Shown: in pieces, positions 36,206 to 45,797 of the stretch
Layout of the letters: every line of letters begins with the position of its first letter
Numbering within the stretch: position 1 is the first letter of the stretch
NCBI RefSeq assembly: GCF_014230315.1
Contig: NZ_JACLAW010000009.1
Coordinates: 62,001-126,000 of the forward strand
DNA length: 64,000 nucleotides
Direction of reading: 5' to 3'
From: Novosphingobium flavum
Lineage (GTDB): Bacteria; Pseudomonadota; Alphaproteobacteria; Sphingomonadales; Sphingomonadaceae
Position numbers and translations under genes: made by a program
The notes under the pieces: generated by a model
Database searches by the model: none
What the model saw: only the letters and a program-made list of their open reading frames with translations
What the model was told of the DNA's origin: nothing

Positions 36206-37747
36206 ATGACGGGTTTCCCCATCCTCTCGCTGATGCTGCTCGTTCCGCTGGCTGGCGCTATCGCCTGCCTCGTGTCGGGCAATCAGTCAGCTCGCCAGAT
36301 CGCCCTGGTCGTAACCTTGGTTGATCTCGTCCTCGGTATCCTGCTGTGGCTGAACTTCGATCTCTCGGCCGGCCATCCGCAGTGGCAGTTCGTCGAACAC
36401 GTGCCGCTCTTCGCCGGCTTCTCCTGGGCCCTCGGGATCGACGGCATCGCCCTGATGCTGATCATGCTGTCGGTCTTCCTGATGCCGATCTGCATCGGCG
36501 CCAGCTGGGAATCGATCACCAAGCGGCAGGGCGAATATTACGCCGCATTCCTGCTGATGGAGACGCTGATGATCGGCGTCTTCACGGCACAGGACCTCTA
36601 CCTGTTCTACATCATGTTCGAAGCCGGCCTGATCCCGATGTACCTGATCATCGGCATCTGGGGCGGTGCGGACCGGATCTACGCCAGCTACAAGTTCTTC
36701 CTCTACACGCTGCTCGGCTCGGTCCTGATGCTGATCGCGATGCTGTGGATGGTGCACGAAGCCGGGACGACCGACATCCCGACGCTGATGGCCTATAACT
36801 TCAGCGCCAAGGCCCAGACCTGGCTGTTCCTTGCCTTCTTCGCCTCCTTCGCGGTGAAGATGCCGATGTGGCCGGTCCACACCTGGTTGCCTGACGCACA
36901 CGTGCAGGCGCCGACGGCCGGCTCGGTGATCCTCGCTGGCGTGCTCCTCAAGATGGGCGGCTACGGCTTCATCCGCTTCTCACTGCCGATGTTCCCGGAA
37001 GCCTCGGCCCAGTTCGCCTGGCTGGTCTTTGCCCTGTCGATGATCGCAGTCGTCGTCACCTCGCTGATCGCGCTGGTCCAGCACGACATGAAGAAGCTGA
37101 TCGCCTATTCGTCGGTCGCGCACATGGCGATCGTCACGATCGGTCTTTTCGCCTTCAACGTGCAAGGCCTCGAAGGCTCGATGATCGTCATGCTCAGCCA
37201 CGGCCTCGTCTCGGGCGCGCTGTTCCTCTGTGTCGGCATCATCTACGACCGTCTGCACACCCGCGAGATCGATCGTTACGGCGGCCTGTCGATCAACATG
37301 CCGAAGTATGCGCTGTTCTTCCTGTTGTTCACCATGGCGTCGATCGGCCTTCCCGGGACCAGCGGCTTCGTCGGCGAATTCCTGTCGCTCGGCGGGATCT
37401 ACCAGGTCTCGAGCTGGGTCGCGCTGGTTTGCACCACCGGCATCATCCTCGGCGCCGCCTATATGCTCTACCTCTATCGCCGCGTGGCATTCGGGGACCA
37501 GAAGCATGCCGATGCCGCCGCGATGACCGACCTGACCTTCCGCGAACTGGCGATGGTCATTCCTCTCGGCCTCGCGGTCCTGTGGATGGGCGTCTATCCC
37601 GAGAGCTTCCTGGCCCCGATGCGGGCTGACATCGCCGCGCTGGACGCGCGCGTCGCCCGGGCCAAGCCTGCAGGTGATGCGAAGGTCACGGCCGGTCAAC
37701 CCGGTGCCCATGCACAGATGAGCGAACACGAAGAGGGGGCGCACTGA
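36206..37747 (+). CDS. nuoM: NADH-quinone oxidoreductase subunit M
   Basis: 513 residues, antiporter-like subunit. Motifs LFYIMFEAGLIPMYLIIGIW (membrane Glu), MPMWPVHTWLPDAHVQAPTA and VQHDMKKLIAYSSVAHMAI carry the Glu/Lys/His proton path. A polar C-terminal tail of about 30 residues ends GAH. The stop overlaps nuoN. Confidence 0.97.
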   Translation: MTGFPILSLMLLVPLAGAIACLVSGNQSARQIALVVTLVDLVLGILLWLNFDLSAGHPQWQFVEHVPLFAGFSWALGIDGIALMLIMLSVFLMPICIGASWESITKRQGEYYAAFLLMETLMIGVFTAQDLYLFYIMFEAGLIPMYLIIGIWGGADRIYASYKFFLYTLLGSVLMLIAMLWMVHEAGTTDIPTLMAYNFSAKAQTWLFLAFFASFAVKMPMWPVHTWLPDAHVQAPTAGSVILAGVLLKMGGYGFIRFSLPMFPEASAQFAWLVFALSMIAVVVTSLIALVQHDMKKLIAYSSVAHMAIVTIGLFAFNVQGLEGSMIVMLSHGLVSGALFLCVGIIYDRLHTREIDRYGGLSINMPKYALFFLLFTMASIGLPGTSGFVGEFLSLGGIYQVSSWVALVCTTGIILGAAYMLYLYRRVAFGDQKHADAAAMTDLTFRELAMVIPLGLAVLWMGVYPESFLAPMRADIAALDARVARAKPAGDAKVTAGQPGAHAQMSEHEEGAH

Positions 37748-39222
37748 TGGCTCCGGCCATGGATTTCTCGCAGTCGCTGCGCCTGATCGCGCCGGAAGAA
37801 CTGCTGAGCATCGCGGGATTGGTCCTGCTGCTCGTCGCCGGCTGGGCCGGGGACAAGGCTTCGCGCGCTATTTCGATCGCCGCGGTGGCCGTGCTGGTCG
37901 GCGCCATGGCGCTGGTCGCCCCGGCGCTGTGCAATGGTGCAATGGGCCCGGAGACAAGCGCTTTCGGCAGTCAGTTCCGAGCTGACGCCTTCGCATCCTT
38001 CGCCAAGCTGCTGATCTACGGGTCCGCGGCCGTTGGTCTGATCGTAGCCCCCTCGTTCTTCGAGAAGTTCCGCGCGATGCGGGCCGAATATCCCGTGCTG
38101 ATCCTTTTCGCGGCCATCGGCACCGGGATGATGGTCTCGGCGACCGACTTCCTGACGCTCTACATTGGCCTCGAGATGAACTCGCTGGCCAGCTACGTCC
38201 TCGCCGCCTTCCTGCGCGCTGACGACCGCTCGGCCGAAGCCGGCCTCAAGTATTTCGTGCTTGGCGCCCTCGCCAGCGGCATCCTGTTGTTCGGCGTCAG
38301 CCTGACCTATGGCTTCACCGGCAGCACCGGCTTCGAGGGCGTGCGCGCCGCGATGGCAGGCGGCCTGACCACCGGCATGATCTTCGGAATTGTCTTCGTC
38401 CTCGCCGGCATTGCCTTCAAGATCGCCGCCGTGCCGTTCCACATGTGGACTCCCGACGTCTACGAAGGCGCCCCCACGCCGGTCACCCTGTTCTTCGCCA
38501 CGGCCCCCAAGGTCGGCGCCATGGGCATGCTGATGCGCGTCGCGCTCGAAGCCTTCGGCGGACAGGCCGGCGCCTGGCAGCAGATCGTGATCTTCGCCGC
38601 CATCGCCTCGATCGTGATCGGTGCGCTCGGCGCGATCGGTCAGCAGAACATCAAGCGCCTGCTTGCCTATTCATCGATCAACAATGTCGGCTTCATCCTC
38701 ATCGGCCTCGCCGTCGCCACCCCGCAGGGTGCCTCGGCCATGCTCACCTACCTCGCGATCTACGTCGCGATGACCGTCGCGAGCTTCGTCGTCGTGCTCC
38801 TGCTCAAGGACGAGGACGGCAACTCGGTCGAGAGCTTTGCCGACATTTCCGGCCTTTCGCGCACGCGCCCGTGGCTGGCTCTGGCCATGGCCTCCGTCAT
38901 GTTCAGCCTTGCCGGCATCCCGCCGCTGTTCGGGTTCTGGGGCAAGTTCGTGGTCTTCCAGGCCGCTGTTGCCGCTGGCTTCGTCCCGCTCGCCGCGATC
39001 GGTATCGCCGCCTCGGTGATCGGCGCCTTCTACTACCTCAAGGTGGTCAAGGTGATGTATTTCGACGAACCGGCCGGCAAGGTCGTCGGCAAGGGTGAGG
39101 TTGCTCATGCCGCGCTGCTCGTGGTCACCGGCCTGTTCCTCTCGCCGCTCGGCTACCTGCTCACCAAGTGGCTTGGTGCGATGACCGACACCGCGGCCGC
39201 CGCCCTGTTCCACGTCGCCTGA
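37747..39222 (+). CDS. nuoN: NADH-quinone oxidoreductase subunit N
   Basis: 491 residues, the third antiporter-like subunit. LTLYIGLEMNSLASYVLAAF has the conserved Glu, with PFHMWTPDVYEGAPTPVTLF and QQNIKRLLAYSSINNVGFIL further on. Last of the 14 complex I genes; transcription evidently continues into birA 31 bases later. A second ATG at 37759 is an alternative start. Confidence 0.97.
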   Translation: MAPAMDFSQSLRLIAPEELLSIAGLVLLLVAGWAGDKASRAISIAAVAVLVGAMALVAPALCNGAMGPETSAFGSQFRADAFASFAKLLIYGSAAVGLIVAPSFFEKFRAMRAEYPVLILFAAIGTGMMVSATDFLTLYIGLEMNSLASYVLAAFLRADDRSAEAGLKYFVLGALASGILLFGVSLTYGFTGSTGFEGVRAAMAGGLTTGMIFGIVFVLAGIAFKIAAVPFHMWTPDVYEGAPTPVTLFFATAPKVGAMGMLMRVALEAFGGQAGAWQQIVIFAAIASIVIGALGAIGQQNIKRLLAYSSINNVGFILIGLAVATPQGASAMLTYLAIYVAMTVASFVVVLLLKDEDGNSVESFADISGLSRTRPWLALAMASVMFSLAGIPPLFGFWGKFVVFQAAVAAGFVPLAAIGIAASVIGAFYYLKVVKVMYFDEPAGKVVGKGEVAHAALLVVTGLFLSPLGYLLTKWLGAMTDTAAAALFHVA

Positions 39223-39253
39223 CCGGGCGGCGTGGGCCGAACCGGCACCCCGC

Positions 39254-39964
39254 GTGATTGAATTCATCGCTGAAACCGGCTCGACCAATGCCGATCTCGC
39301 CGCGCGCATCGAACGCGGCGAGCAACTGGCGGAGGGCCACTGGCTGGTCGCCGATCGCCAGACGGCGGGCAGGGGCCGTCAAGGCCGCGCCTGGTTTGAT
39401 GGTTCCGGCAATTTCATGGGGTCAACCTGGGTCGCGGCCAGCCTCGGCGATCCCCCGCTGCCCAGCTTGGCGCTTGTCGCGGGTCTCGCGCTCCACGCCG
39501 CGAGCAGCGAATGGCTCGATCCGGTCCACATCGCGTTTCTCAAATGGCCCAACGATCTGATGATCGGCGGCGCCAAGCTCGCCGGGATCCTGCTTGAACG
39601 GGCAGGGGGCGGGGTAGTCGTCGGCATCGGCGTCAACCTTGCCGTCGCTCCGGCGATTGATGCCCGGGAGACTGCGGCACTGGCCGATTACGGGGCGGAG
39701 CCTGAACGGGATCACTTCGCGCACACCCTGGCCGTGGCATTCGGCCGCGAACTGGCACTTTGGCGGAGCGAAGGCCTCGCGCCGCTGATCGCCCGCTGGC
39801 TTGCCGCGGCGCACCCGCCGGGCACGCATCTCGCCGTCGGCGAACCGGGCGAAATCCCGATTCGCGGCACATTTGCCGGGCTTGATCCGCAAGGGGCCTT
39901 GATCCTGGACCTTGCAGACGGCACGAGGCAGACCATTCACGCCGGCGAAGTCCGCCTCGCCTGA
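39254..39964 (+). CDS. birA: Biotin-[acetyl-CoA-carboxylase] ligase (no HTH domain)
   Basis: 236 residues. Attaches biotin to carboxyl carrier proteins. The biotinyl-AMP loop is GRGRQGRAW, the catalytic region is [20 protein letters not shown], and the C-terminal beta domain is present. There is no N-terminal winged-helix, so it cannot act as the bio-operon repressor that E. coli BirA is. GTG start at 39254. It follows nuoN, a recurrent sphingomonad arrangement (nuo-birA-coaX-rnj). Confidence 0.93.
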   Translation: MIEFIAETGSTNADLAARIERGEQLAEGHWLVADRQTAGRGRQGRAWFDGSGNFMGSTWVAASLGDPPLPSLALVAGLALHAASSEWLDPVHIAFLKWPNDLMIGGAKLAGILLERAGGGVVVGIGVNLAVAPAIDARETAALADYGAEPERDHFAHTLAVAFGRELALWRSEGLAPLIARWLAAAHPPGTHLAVGEPGEIPIRGTFAGLDPQGALILDLADGTRQTIHAGEVRLA

Positions 39965-39984
39965 GCCTATCGGGAACCGCTGCG

Positions 39985-40764
39985 ATGCTGCTCGCTATCG
40001 ACCTCGGCAATACCAATGTCGTCTTCGCCCTGTTCGAGGGGCGGCAGGTCCGTGCGCGCTGGCGCATCGCCACTGATCCCCGCCGCACCGGCGACGAATA
40101 CGCCGTCTGGCTTTCGCAGCTTCTCGCGCTCGAAGGAGTGGAGCGATCCGCGATCGACGGGATCATCGTGTCCACCGTCGTCCCGCGCGCGCTGCACAAC
40201 ATCCAGGTGCTCGCGCGCAAATATTTCGGGCTGGAGCCCCTGATCGCAGGGGAAGGCGCCGCTGAATACCCGATGCAGATCGACGTCGAGCAGCCCCGCT
40301 CGCTGGGGGCAGACCGGGCCGTCAATGCCATTGCCGCCCATGCCCGCTACCCCGGCGACCTGATCATCGTCGATTTCGGCACGGCAACGACGTTTGACGC
40401 GGTTGATTTCAACGGCGCCTACAAGGGCGGGATCATTGCCCCGGGCCTCAACCTGTCGCTCGACGCGCTGGTCGGCAACACGGCCAAGCTGCCCCGTATC
40501 GCAATCGAGGCCCCGCGGACCGAGAGCGTGATCGGCACCAATACCGAAGACCAGATGCTGATCGGAGTGTTCTGGGGCTATGTCGCCATGATGGAAGGAT
40601 TGATCGCGCGCATGAAGACGGAAATCGGCCGCCCGGCCAAAGTCATTGCCACCGGCGGGCTCGCCGTGCTGTTCCAGCAGCACACCCGGATCTTCGATGC
40701 CGTCGATGCCGATCTCACTCTCGATGGCCTGGCCATTCTCGCGGAAAGGGCTCGCAGCCAGTGA
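39985..40764 (+). CDS. coaX: Type III pantothenate kinase
   Basis: 259 residues. First step of CoA synthesis. Actin-like ATPase fold: [18 protein letters not shown] (phosphate 1), [16 protein letters not shown] (pantothenate site) and [18 protein letters not shown] with [11 protein letters not shown]. The stop overlaps the GTG of the RNase J gene. Confidence 0.96.
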   Translation: MLLAIDLGNTNVVFALFEGRQVRARWRIATDPRRTGDEYAVWLSQLLALEGVERSAIDGIIVSTVVPRALHNIQVLARKYFGLEPLIAGEGAAEYPMQIDVEQPRSLGADRAVNAIAAHARYPGDLIIVDFGTATTFDAVDFNGAYKGGIIAPGLNLSLDALVGNTAKLPRIAIEAPRTESVIGTNTEDQMLIGVFWGYVAMMEGLIARMKTEIGRPAKVIATGGLAVLFQQHTRIFDAVDADLTLDGLAILAERARSQ

Positions 40765-42395
40765 CACCCGGCAAGGAACTCCTGTTCTGCGCGCTCGGCG
40801 GTTCGGGCGAGATCGGCATGAACGTCAACCTTTACGGATGTGACGGCAAGTGGCTGATGGTCGATCTCGGCATGACCTTCAGCGGCAATGAATATCCCGG
40901 CGTCGACCTCGTCTTTGCCGATCTCGAATTCATCGAGCGCGAGCGCGAGAACCTGATCGGCATCGTGCTGACCCATGCGCATGAGGATCACATCGGCGCG
41001 GTTCCCTATTTCGCCGAGGAACTCGGCGTGCCGCTCTATGCCACCCCGTTCACGGCGCGGCTCGTGCGGGCCAAGCTGGAAGAGGCCGGCAACGCCGACC
41101 GCGTCGAACTCAATGTGATCGACCATCTCGATCGCTTCGCCCTCGGCCCGTTCGGCGTGCGCTATGTCCCGCTCGCCCACTCCATCGCCGAGGGCAACGC
41201 CCTGCTGATCGACACGCCTTATGGCTCGATCTTCCACACCGGGGATTGGAAACTCGACGACGAACCACGGATCGGGCAGCCGGCCACTTCGGCCGAACTG
41301 ACGGCGATCGGCGACGAGGGTGTGCTGGCACTGGTCTGCGATTCGACCAATGTGTTCAATCCGGAACCGTCCGGCTCGGAAGGGGAGGTCTATCGCGGCC
41401 TCCTGGCCGAAGTGGCCAAGCATCGCGGCAAGCGCGTGCTGGTGACCACCTTCGCCTCCAATGTCGCCCGGCTCAAAACCCTCGCCGAAGTGGCTGAGAC
41501 AACCGGCCGCCAGCTTTGTGTCGCGGGTCGCTCGCTCGACCGGATCATCACCGCCGCGCAGTCGAGCGGTTACCTGAAGGACTTTCCGGCCACCATCGAT
41601 CCGGAAGCAGCCATGAACCTGCCGCGCGGCGAAGTCCTGATCGTCGCCACCGGCGGGCAGGGGGAGCCGCGCGCCGCGCTGGCCCGCATCACCGAGGGGC
41701 ACCATGACATCGAGCTGGAACGGGGTGACGTCGTCCTGTTCTCCAGCCGCCAGATTCCCGGCAACGAGATCCCGATCGGCAAGATCCAGAACAAGCTCGC
41801 CGGTGACGGCATAACGATCATCACCGACCGGCAGAGCCCGATCCACGTTTCCGGCCACCCGGGCCGGCCCGAATTGCTCGCGCTGTATGGATGGATCCGC
41901 CCGCAGATCCTCGTCCCCGTCCACGGCGAGATGCGCCACATGTCGGAACAGGCGCGGCTCGGCAAGCAGGCCGGGATTCCGGCGCAGGTCGTGCAGAAGA
42001 ACGGCGATCTCGTCCGCCTTGCCCCCGGCAAGGCCGGAAAGTTCGGTGAAGTCCGCGCCGGCCGGCTGATCCTTGATGGCGACATCATCGCCCCGGCCGA
42101 CGGACTGGGCATCGTCATGCGCCGCCGTCTGGCATTCAACGGGGTGGTCATCGTTGCGATCGACCACAAGGGCCACTGCGAAGTGGCCGGAATGGGTCTT
42201 CCGCTCGAAGAGGACTACGAGGCCTTCTGCGAGGAAGCCGCCGCCGATGTGAAGGCCGCGATGGCCAAGCTGAAGGGCCATGCCCGCAAGGATCGAGAGG
42301 CCGTGATCGAGGCCGCGCGCCTTGCCGCCCGCCGCGCGGCCACGCGCTGGTCGGGCAAGAAGCCGCAGGTCCAGGTCATGCTGCTTCAGGGCTGA
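40761..42395 (+). CDS. rnj: Ribonuclease J
   Basis: 544 residues. Metallo-beta-lactamase/beta-CASP nuclease with 5'-3' exonuclease and possible endonuclease activity. The zinc site is [15 protein letters not shown], and further ligands are in [27 protein letters not shown] and [15 protein letters not shown]; beta-CASP motif [16 protein letters not shown]. The organism therefore has both RNase E and RNase J in this window. Start GTG 40761, overlapping the coaX stop. Confidence 0.95.
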   Translation: MTPGKELLFCALGGSGEIGMNVNLYGCDGKWLMVDLGMTFSGNEYPGVDLVFADLEFIERERENLIGIVLTHAHEDHIGAVPYFAEELGVPLYATPFTARLVRAKLEEAGNADRVELNVIDHLDRFALGPFGVRYVPLAHSIAEGNALLIDTPYGSIFHTGDWKLDDEPRIGQPATSAELTAIGDEGVLALVCDSTNVFNPEPSGSEGEVYRGLLAEVAKHRGKRVLVTTFASNVARLKTLAEVAETTGRQLCVAGRSLDRIITAAQSSGYLKDFPATIDPEAAMNLPRGEVLIVATGGQGEPRAALARITEGHHDIELERGDVVLFSSRQIPGNEIPIGKIQNKLAGDGITIITDRQSPIHVSGHPGRPELLALYGWIRPQILVPVHGEMRHMSEQARLGKQAGIPAQVVQKNGDLVRLAPGKAGKFGEVRAGRLILDGDIIAPADGLGIVMRRRLAFNGVVIVAIDHKGHCEVAGMGLPLEEDYEAFCEEAAADVKAAMAKLKGHARKDREAVIEAARLAARRAATRWSGKKPQVQVMLLQG

Positions 42396-42404
42396 GGAAG
42401 CACC

Positions 42405-42686
42405 ATGCGCTGGACCTCGATGATCGCCATCTATGCCCTGTTCTGGGTACTTTCCGCCGTTTTCGTCCTGCCCTTTGGCCTGCGGACACCGGACGAAACC
42501 GGCGACTCCGTCACGCCCGGCCACGCGGAAAGCGCCCCGGTCAACTTCAGCGGCAAACGGGTGATCAAGCGCGCGACGGTCCTTGGCCTCGTTCTCTTCG
42601 CGCTGTTTTACCTCAACTACGTCAACGGGTGGATCGTCGCCGCAGACCTCGACCTCAGCCGGCTTTATCCGGGCGATCCGAAGTAG
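42405..42686 (+). CDS. DUF1467 family membrane protein
   Basis: 93 residues, two membrane helices (about 5-25 and 58-78) separated by a polar loop with LPFGLRTPDETGDSV, the family hallmark as I recall it. DUF1467 proteins are typical of alphaproteobacteria and of unknown function. Last gene of the nuoA-onward transcription unit, directly before a strong terminator. Confidence 0.85.
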   Translation: MRWTSMIAIYALFWVLSAVFVLPFGLRTPDETGDSVTPGHAESAPVNFSGKRVIKRATVLGLVLFALFYLNYVNGWIVAADLDLSRLYPGDPK

Positions 42687-42688
42687 GT

Positions 42689-42712
42689 AACCCGGGGGCT
42701 GCCCCCCGGGTT
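42689..42712. terminator. Terminator ending the nuo-birA-coaX-rnj operon
   Basis: A 10-bp stem AACCCGGGGG / CCCCCGGGTT with a 4-base loop lies three bases after the DUF1467 stop. It has only a short TTCTC tail; it also faces the minus-strand coiled-coil gene and probably serves both. Confidence 0.75.
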
Positions 42713-42732
42713 CTCACTACCTCGTCCCCCGA

Positions 42733-45324
42733 TCAGTGCCTCAGGCGTTCGATCGCCTGGGCCAGCACGACATAGAGCTTGCCCATGTCGGACGAGAGCA
42801 GGGTCACGCCCAGCGCATGGCCGTCGCGGGTCGAGAGCAGCTGGCGCAGCATTGCCTCGAAATCGTGGATATAGCGGCTGACGTAATCGCGAAACTCGCC
42901 GTCTTCCTCGTAGATCCGGGTGATCTCGCGGCCTTCGGAATTGTCGATCAGGCGCACCGCACGCCGGGTGAAGACACCGCGGTCGCCCTTGAGATAGGCG
43001 GCCCAGGCCGTGTCGGTCACCTCGGTCGAGAGAGACTTGGCAATATCGATCGCGTTGGAGTTGAGCGATTCGGTGATCAGCGCGACCCGCCGCGCGAAAT
43101 CATTGTCGACCTGCTCTTCCGCGCGGGCCTTGGCGTGGGCCACCCGGCGTTCGAGGTTCGCGGTCAATTCCGCCACCTTGCCGAGCTGGTCGCGCAGCTG
43201 GATCGCAGCTTCGCGGCTGACCCCTGCGGCATGGCCCGCGGCCTGTTCCAGCTGTCCGATCGCCTCGGCCATGCGCATCCGCATCGCCCGGTCGATCGCC
43301 GCCGCGCTTTCCTCGCCGAGCCGCTCGGCGACCTGGCTCACGGCGCCGGCACTTTCGTCGCGCAGGTTGGCCACGGCACTGCGCGTGGCCTCGCCCAGTT
43401 GCTCGATAGCCGCGGTCAGCGCGTCCTGCGCCTGCCCGGCTGTGGCGAGGCTTTCCTGCTCCAGCGCAGCCAGGCCTTCGCGCAGCGCTCCGAGCTTTTG
43501 CCCGTGCCGGTCCGCGCCTTCGCCGAGATTGCCTTGCAGCGCGCCCAGTTCATCGAGGGCCTTGCCGAGCGCAGCCCGCGTGTCAGCGGTCGTGGCGGCA
43601 AGAACATCGCCCTGCGCCGAAGCCGCGCGGATCGTCTCTGCCATTGCCGCGACACGCTGTTCCCAATCTTCAAGTCCGGCCTGTCCCTGCGCCAGCGCCG
43701 CAGGAAGCTGGTCGCGCGACTGCGCCGTACTGGCCTGGATCAATTCCAGCAGCCGCACGGCGCCGTCGGTCAGGTCCGTAACGGCGGCATGGGTGCCGGC
43801 GAGAGCCTCGCGGCTCGCGCCCAGCCGGTCGGTCAGTACGCCCAACCCGTTGCCGAGCGATTCTTCGGCCTGATGCCCGAAGGCAGCGATCGCCGCGATC
43901 CGGTCCGACATCGCCTCGATCTGCATGGCGATGGCCTCGCCGGAGGCGGCAAGGGCCTGCTGGCGCTGGTTCTGCTCGGCGCGGCGTTCGTCCAGCTCCT
44001 GGTCGATCCGGGCGAACTGCCCCGTCGTATCGGCGAGGCGCTGCTCGGTCTCGGCCAGGAACTGGCGATTGCGTTCAAGCAGGCGTTCGTCGAAGTCGCT
44101 CGCCTCTTGCGACAGCGTTGCAATGCGGTTGCGTGCCGCTTCCAGTGCCTGCCGATCAAGCGCATCGAGCCGCTCGAGCACGCCGCGCACTTCTTCCTCC
44201 AGTCGGTTCTTTGCGGTGTGCAGCGCCTGCAAGGCGCCCTTTTCTCCATCGCGCAGGGCCCGCGCCAGAGCCGAACCTTCGTCGCGCAGTGCCGAAAGCC
44301 GGGCGCGGAGCGAAGTGAGGGATTCAGCCTCGGTCTCGTCAAGGCGCACACGAGTCTGGGCAAATTCTTCGGCCAAGGCCTCAGCCCGGGCCTTGAGCGC
44401 GGCGAGCCCGGCAGCTTCGTCATCGGCAAGGCGGGCGCGTAGTTCGCCCGCACGGTGCTCCAGCTCCTCGAGCCTGCCGGAAACGACAGCCTGCAGTTCA
44501 CCGAGCCGAGCGTGGAAAAGGCCAAGCGCCTCGTCGACCTTGCCATGCAGCGTGCCGACCTGGGCTTCGCCGGCCGCCCCGGCGGAAGCGAGCCGGTCAA
44601 ACGCCGCGATCAGCTCACCGAGCACGCCTTGCGCCGTGCGCCCGGCATTGCCGATGTTATTGGTCACGTCCTTGGCTGAGCTGGCGATCACCGGCAATTG
44701 GCCGCGCAGGCGCTCCATATTATCGAGCGCGGTCGTGGAAACGCTGGCGATCGCTTCGACCTGGGCGCCATTGCTGCGGATCAGTTCCTGTAGGCGGGCA
44801 GCATGTTCGGAGATCCGTTCGGCGGAAATACGACCGAGAGCCTCGAGATCACGGGACTGGGCGGCAATGAACTCGCGCGCAAGGCTGAGTTCGCGGTTGA
44901 CCGTGATGAGCCGTGCCTCGAGCCGAGCGCTTTCAGTGGAAAGCACGAATGCCGCCTCTCCGAACCGCCGCGCCTCGCGCCGCGAAGTGCGCAGGGCGAT
45001 GAGCCATGCGACGCCGATCAGCAGCACCGGAACGGCCCAGTTGCCGAGCAGCGAAACCCCTTCGCTGGGCGTGGTCCCGGAGGAAATTCGCGTCCACATT
45101 GCCCAGAAGAAGTATCCGGTCCACCCTGCCACGGCCGCAAGGCCGAGGGCAGGGACGAGCCAGTTGCGCCGCATGGCCTCGGGCTCCGGCTCATCTTCCA
45201 AGATCTTGTCTTCCGGCCAAACCTCTTCGGGCAGCGCATCGGCCGCCTCCAGCGTGAGTTCCCCTGCCGCCAGCGGCTTGTCGCCGCCCGGCCCGAATGC
45301 GACGATGCGCGATCCCCCAGACAT
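42733..45324 (-). CDS. Large two-TM coiled-coil protein with TipN-like architecture
   Basis: 863 residues. A polar acidic N-terminus is followed by two transmembrane helices (about 54-78 and 91-111) and then some 600 residues of Ala/Glu/Arg/Leu-rich heptads with almost no Pro or Gly, a long coiled coil. The last ~130 residues form a more conserved-looking globular part (VALITESLNSNAIDIAKSLS, FTRRAVRLIDNSEGREITRI, LLSSDMGKLYVVLAQAIERL). The Caulobacter polarity factor TipN has the same order and nearly the same length (two N-terminal TM segments plus large coiled coil); homology is not demonstrated. Automated pipelines might call it an apolipoprotein- or ATPase-like protein; no Walker motif is seen. 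Divergent from the Hpt-like gene. Confidence 0.85.
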   Translation of the reverse strand: MSGGSRIVAFGPGGDKPLAAGELTLEAADALPEEVWPEDKILEDEPEPEAMRRNWLVPALGLAAVAGWTGYFFWAMWTRISSGTTPSEGVSLLGNWAVPVLLIGVAWLIALRTSRREARRFGEAAFVLSTESARLEARLITVNRELSLAREFIAAQSRDLEALGRISAERISEHAARLQELIRSNGAQVEAIASVSTTALDNMERLRGQLPVIASSAKDVTNNIGNAGRTAQGVLGELIAAFDRLASAGAAGEAQVGTLHGKVDEALGLFHARLGELQAVVSGRLEELEHRAGELRARLADDEAAGLAALKARAEALAEEFAQTRVRLDETEAESLTSLRARLSALRDEGSALARALRDGEKGALQALHTAKNRLEEEVRGVLERLDALDRQALEAARNRIATLSQEASDFDERLLERNRQFLAETEQRLADTTGQFARIDQELDERRAEQNQRQQALAASGEAIAMQIEAMSDRIAAIAAFGHQAEESLGNGLGVLTDRLGASREALAGTHAAVTDLTDGAVRLLELIQASTAQSRDQLPAALAQGQAGLEDWEQRVAAMAETIRAASAQGDVLAATTADTRAALGKALDELGALQGNLGEGADRHGQKLGALREGLAALEQESLATAGQAQDALTAAIEQLGEATRSAVANLRDESAGAVSQVAERLGEESAAAIDRAMRMRMAEAIGQLEQAAGHAAGVSREAAIQLRDQLGKVAELTANLERRVAHAKARAEEQVDNDFARRVALITESLNSNAIDIAKSLSTEVTDTAWAAYLKGDRGVFTRRAVRLIDNSEGREITRIYEEDGEFRDYVSRYIHDFEAMLRQLLSTRDGHALGVTLLSSDMGKLYVVLAQAIERLRH

Positions 45325-45395
45325 TTTCGTAAGTTAACACGGTTTGGTCCTCGGGATAAACCCCGGCTTAACCCTCAGGCGATACCGTATGGCGC

Positions 45396-45701
45396 ATGGC
45401 TTACGAAGCTGGCGCCCTTGATGAGACCTTGGCAGCGGCGGCGGGCGACGACCCGGCGCTTCTTGCCGAGCTTCGCTGCGCCTTTGCCGAAAGCCTGCAG
45501 CGTCAGATCGACCTGCTGGGGCGCGCCCGCTGCGATGGCAACTGGCAGATCGCCGCACAGCGCCTGAAAGGGCTGGCGGCGAGCTTTCACGAAGTCTCGC
45601 TGATCGCCCTCGCCGAAGAAGCCCTGGTTGCGGCTCCGGGCGAGCCCGGCGTGGTCCGGCGGCTGCAACTTTTCCACGACGCGCTCGTCTCTGGCGCCTG
45701 A
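45396..45701 (+). CDS. Hpt-like protein lacking the phospho-accepting histidine
   Basis: 101 residues, all helical. The segment IAAQRLKGLAASFHEVSLIA aligns with the Hpt signature aHxLKGaaaxlG, but the histidine is replaced by Gln55 (Q55-R-L-K-G59). Such a domain could bind a receiver domain without passing phosphate. It starts 71 bases from the divergent coiled-coil gene, a gap with two TTAAC motifs. The downstream genes run in the same direction to the pseudo-kinase at 47930. Alternatively it is simply a four-helix bundle with chance similarity. Confidence 0.65.
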   Translation: MAYEAGALDETLAAAAGDDPALLAELRCAFAESLQRQIDLLGRARCDGNWQIAAQRLKGLAASFHEVSLIALAEEALVAAPGEPGVVRRLQLFHDALVSGA

Positions 45702-45797
45702 ACCGGACCGCAGCCGCCTATTGGCAGGTCCGGCAGCTGTCCCTAAGACAATGGCACCCTTTTTCGGAGACTAGCCCTGCGGGTCGCGCTTCTGACC

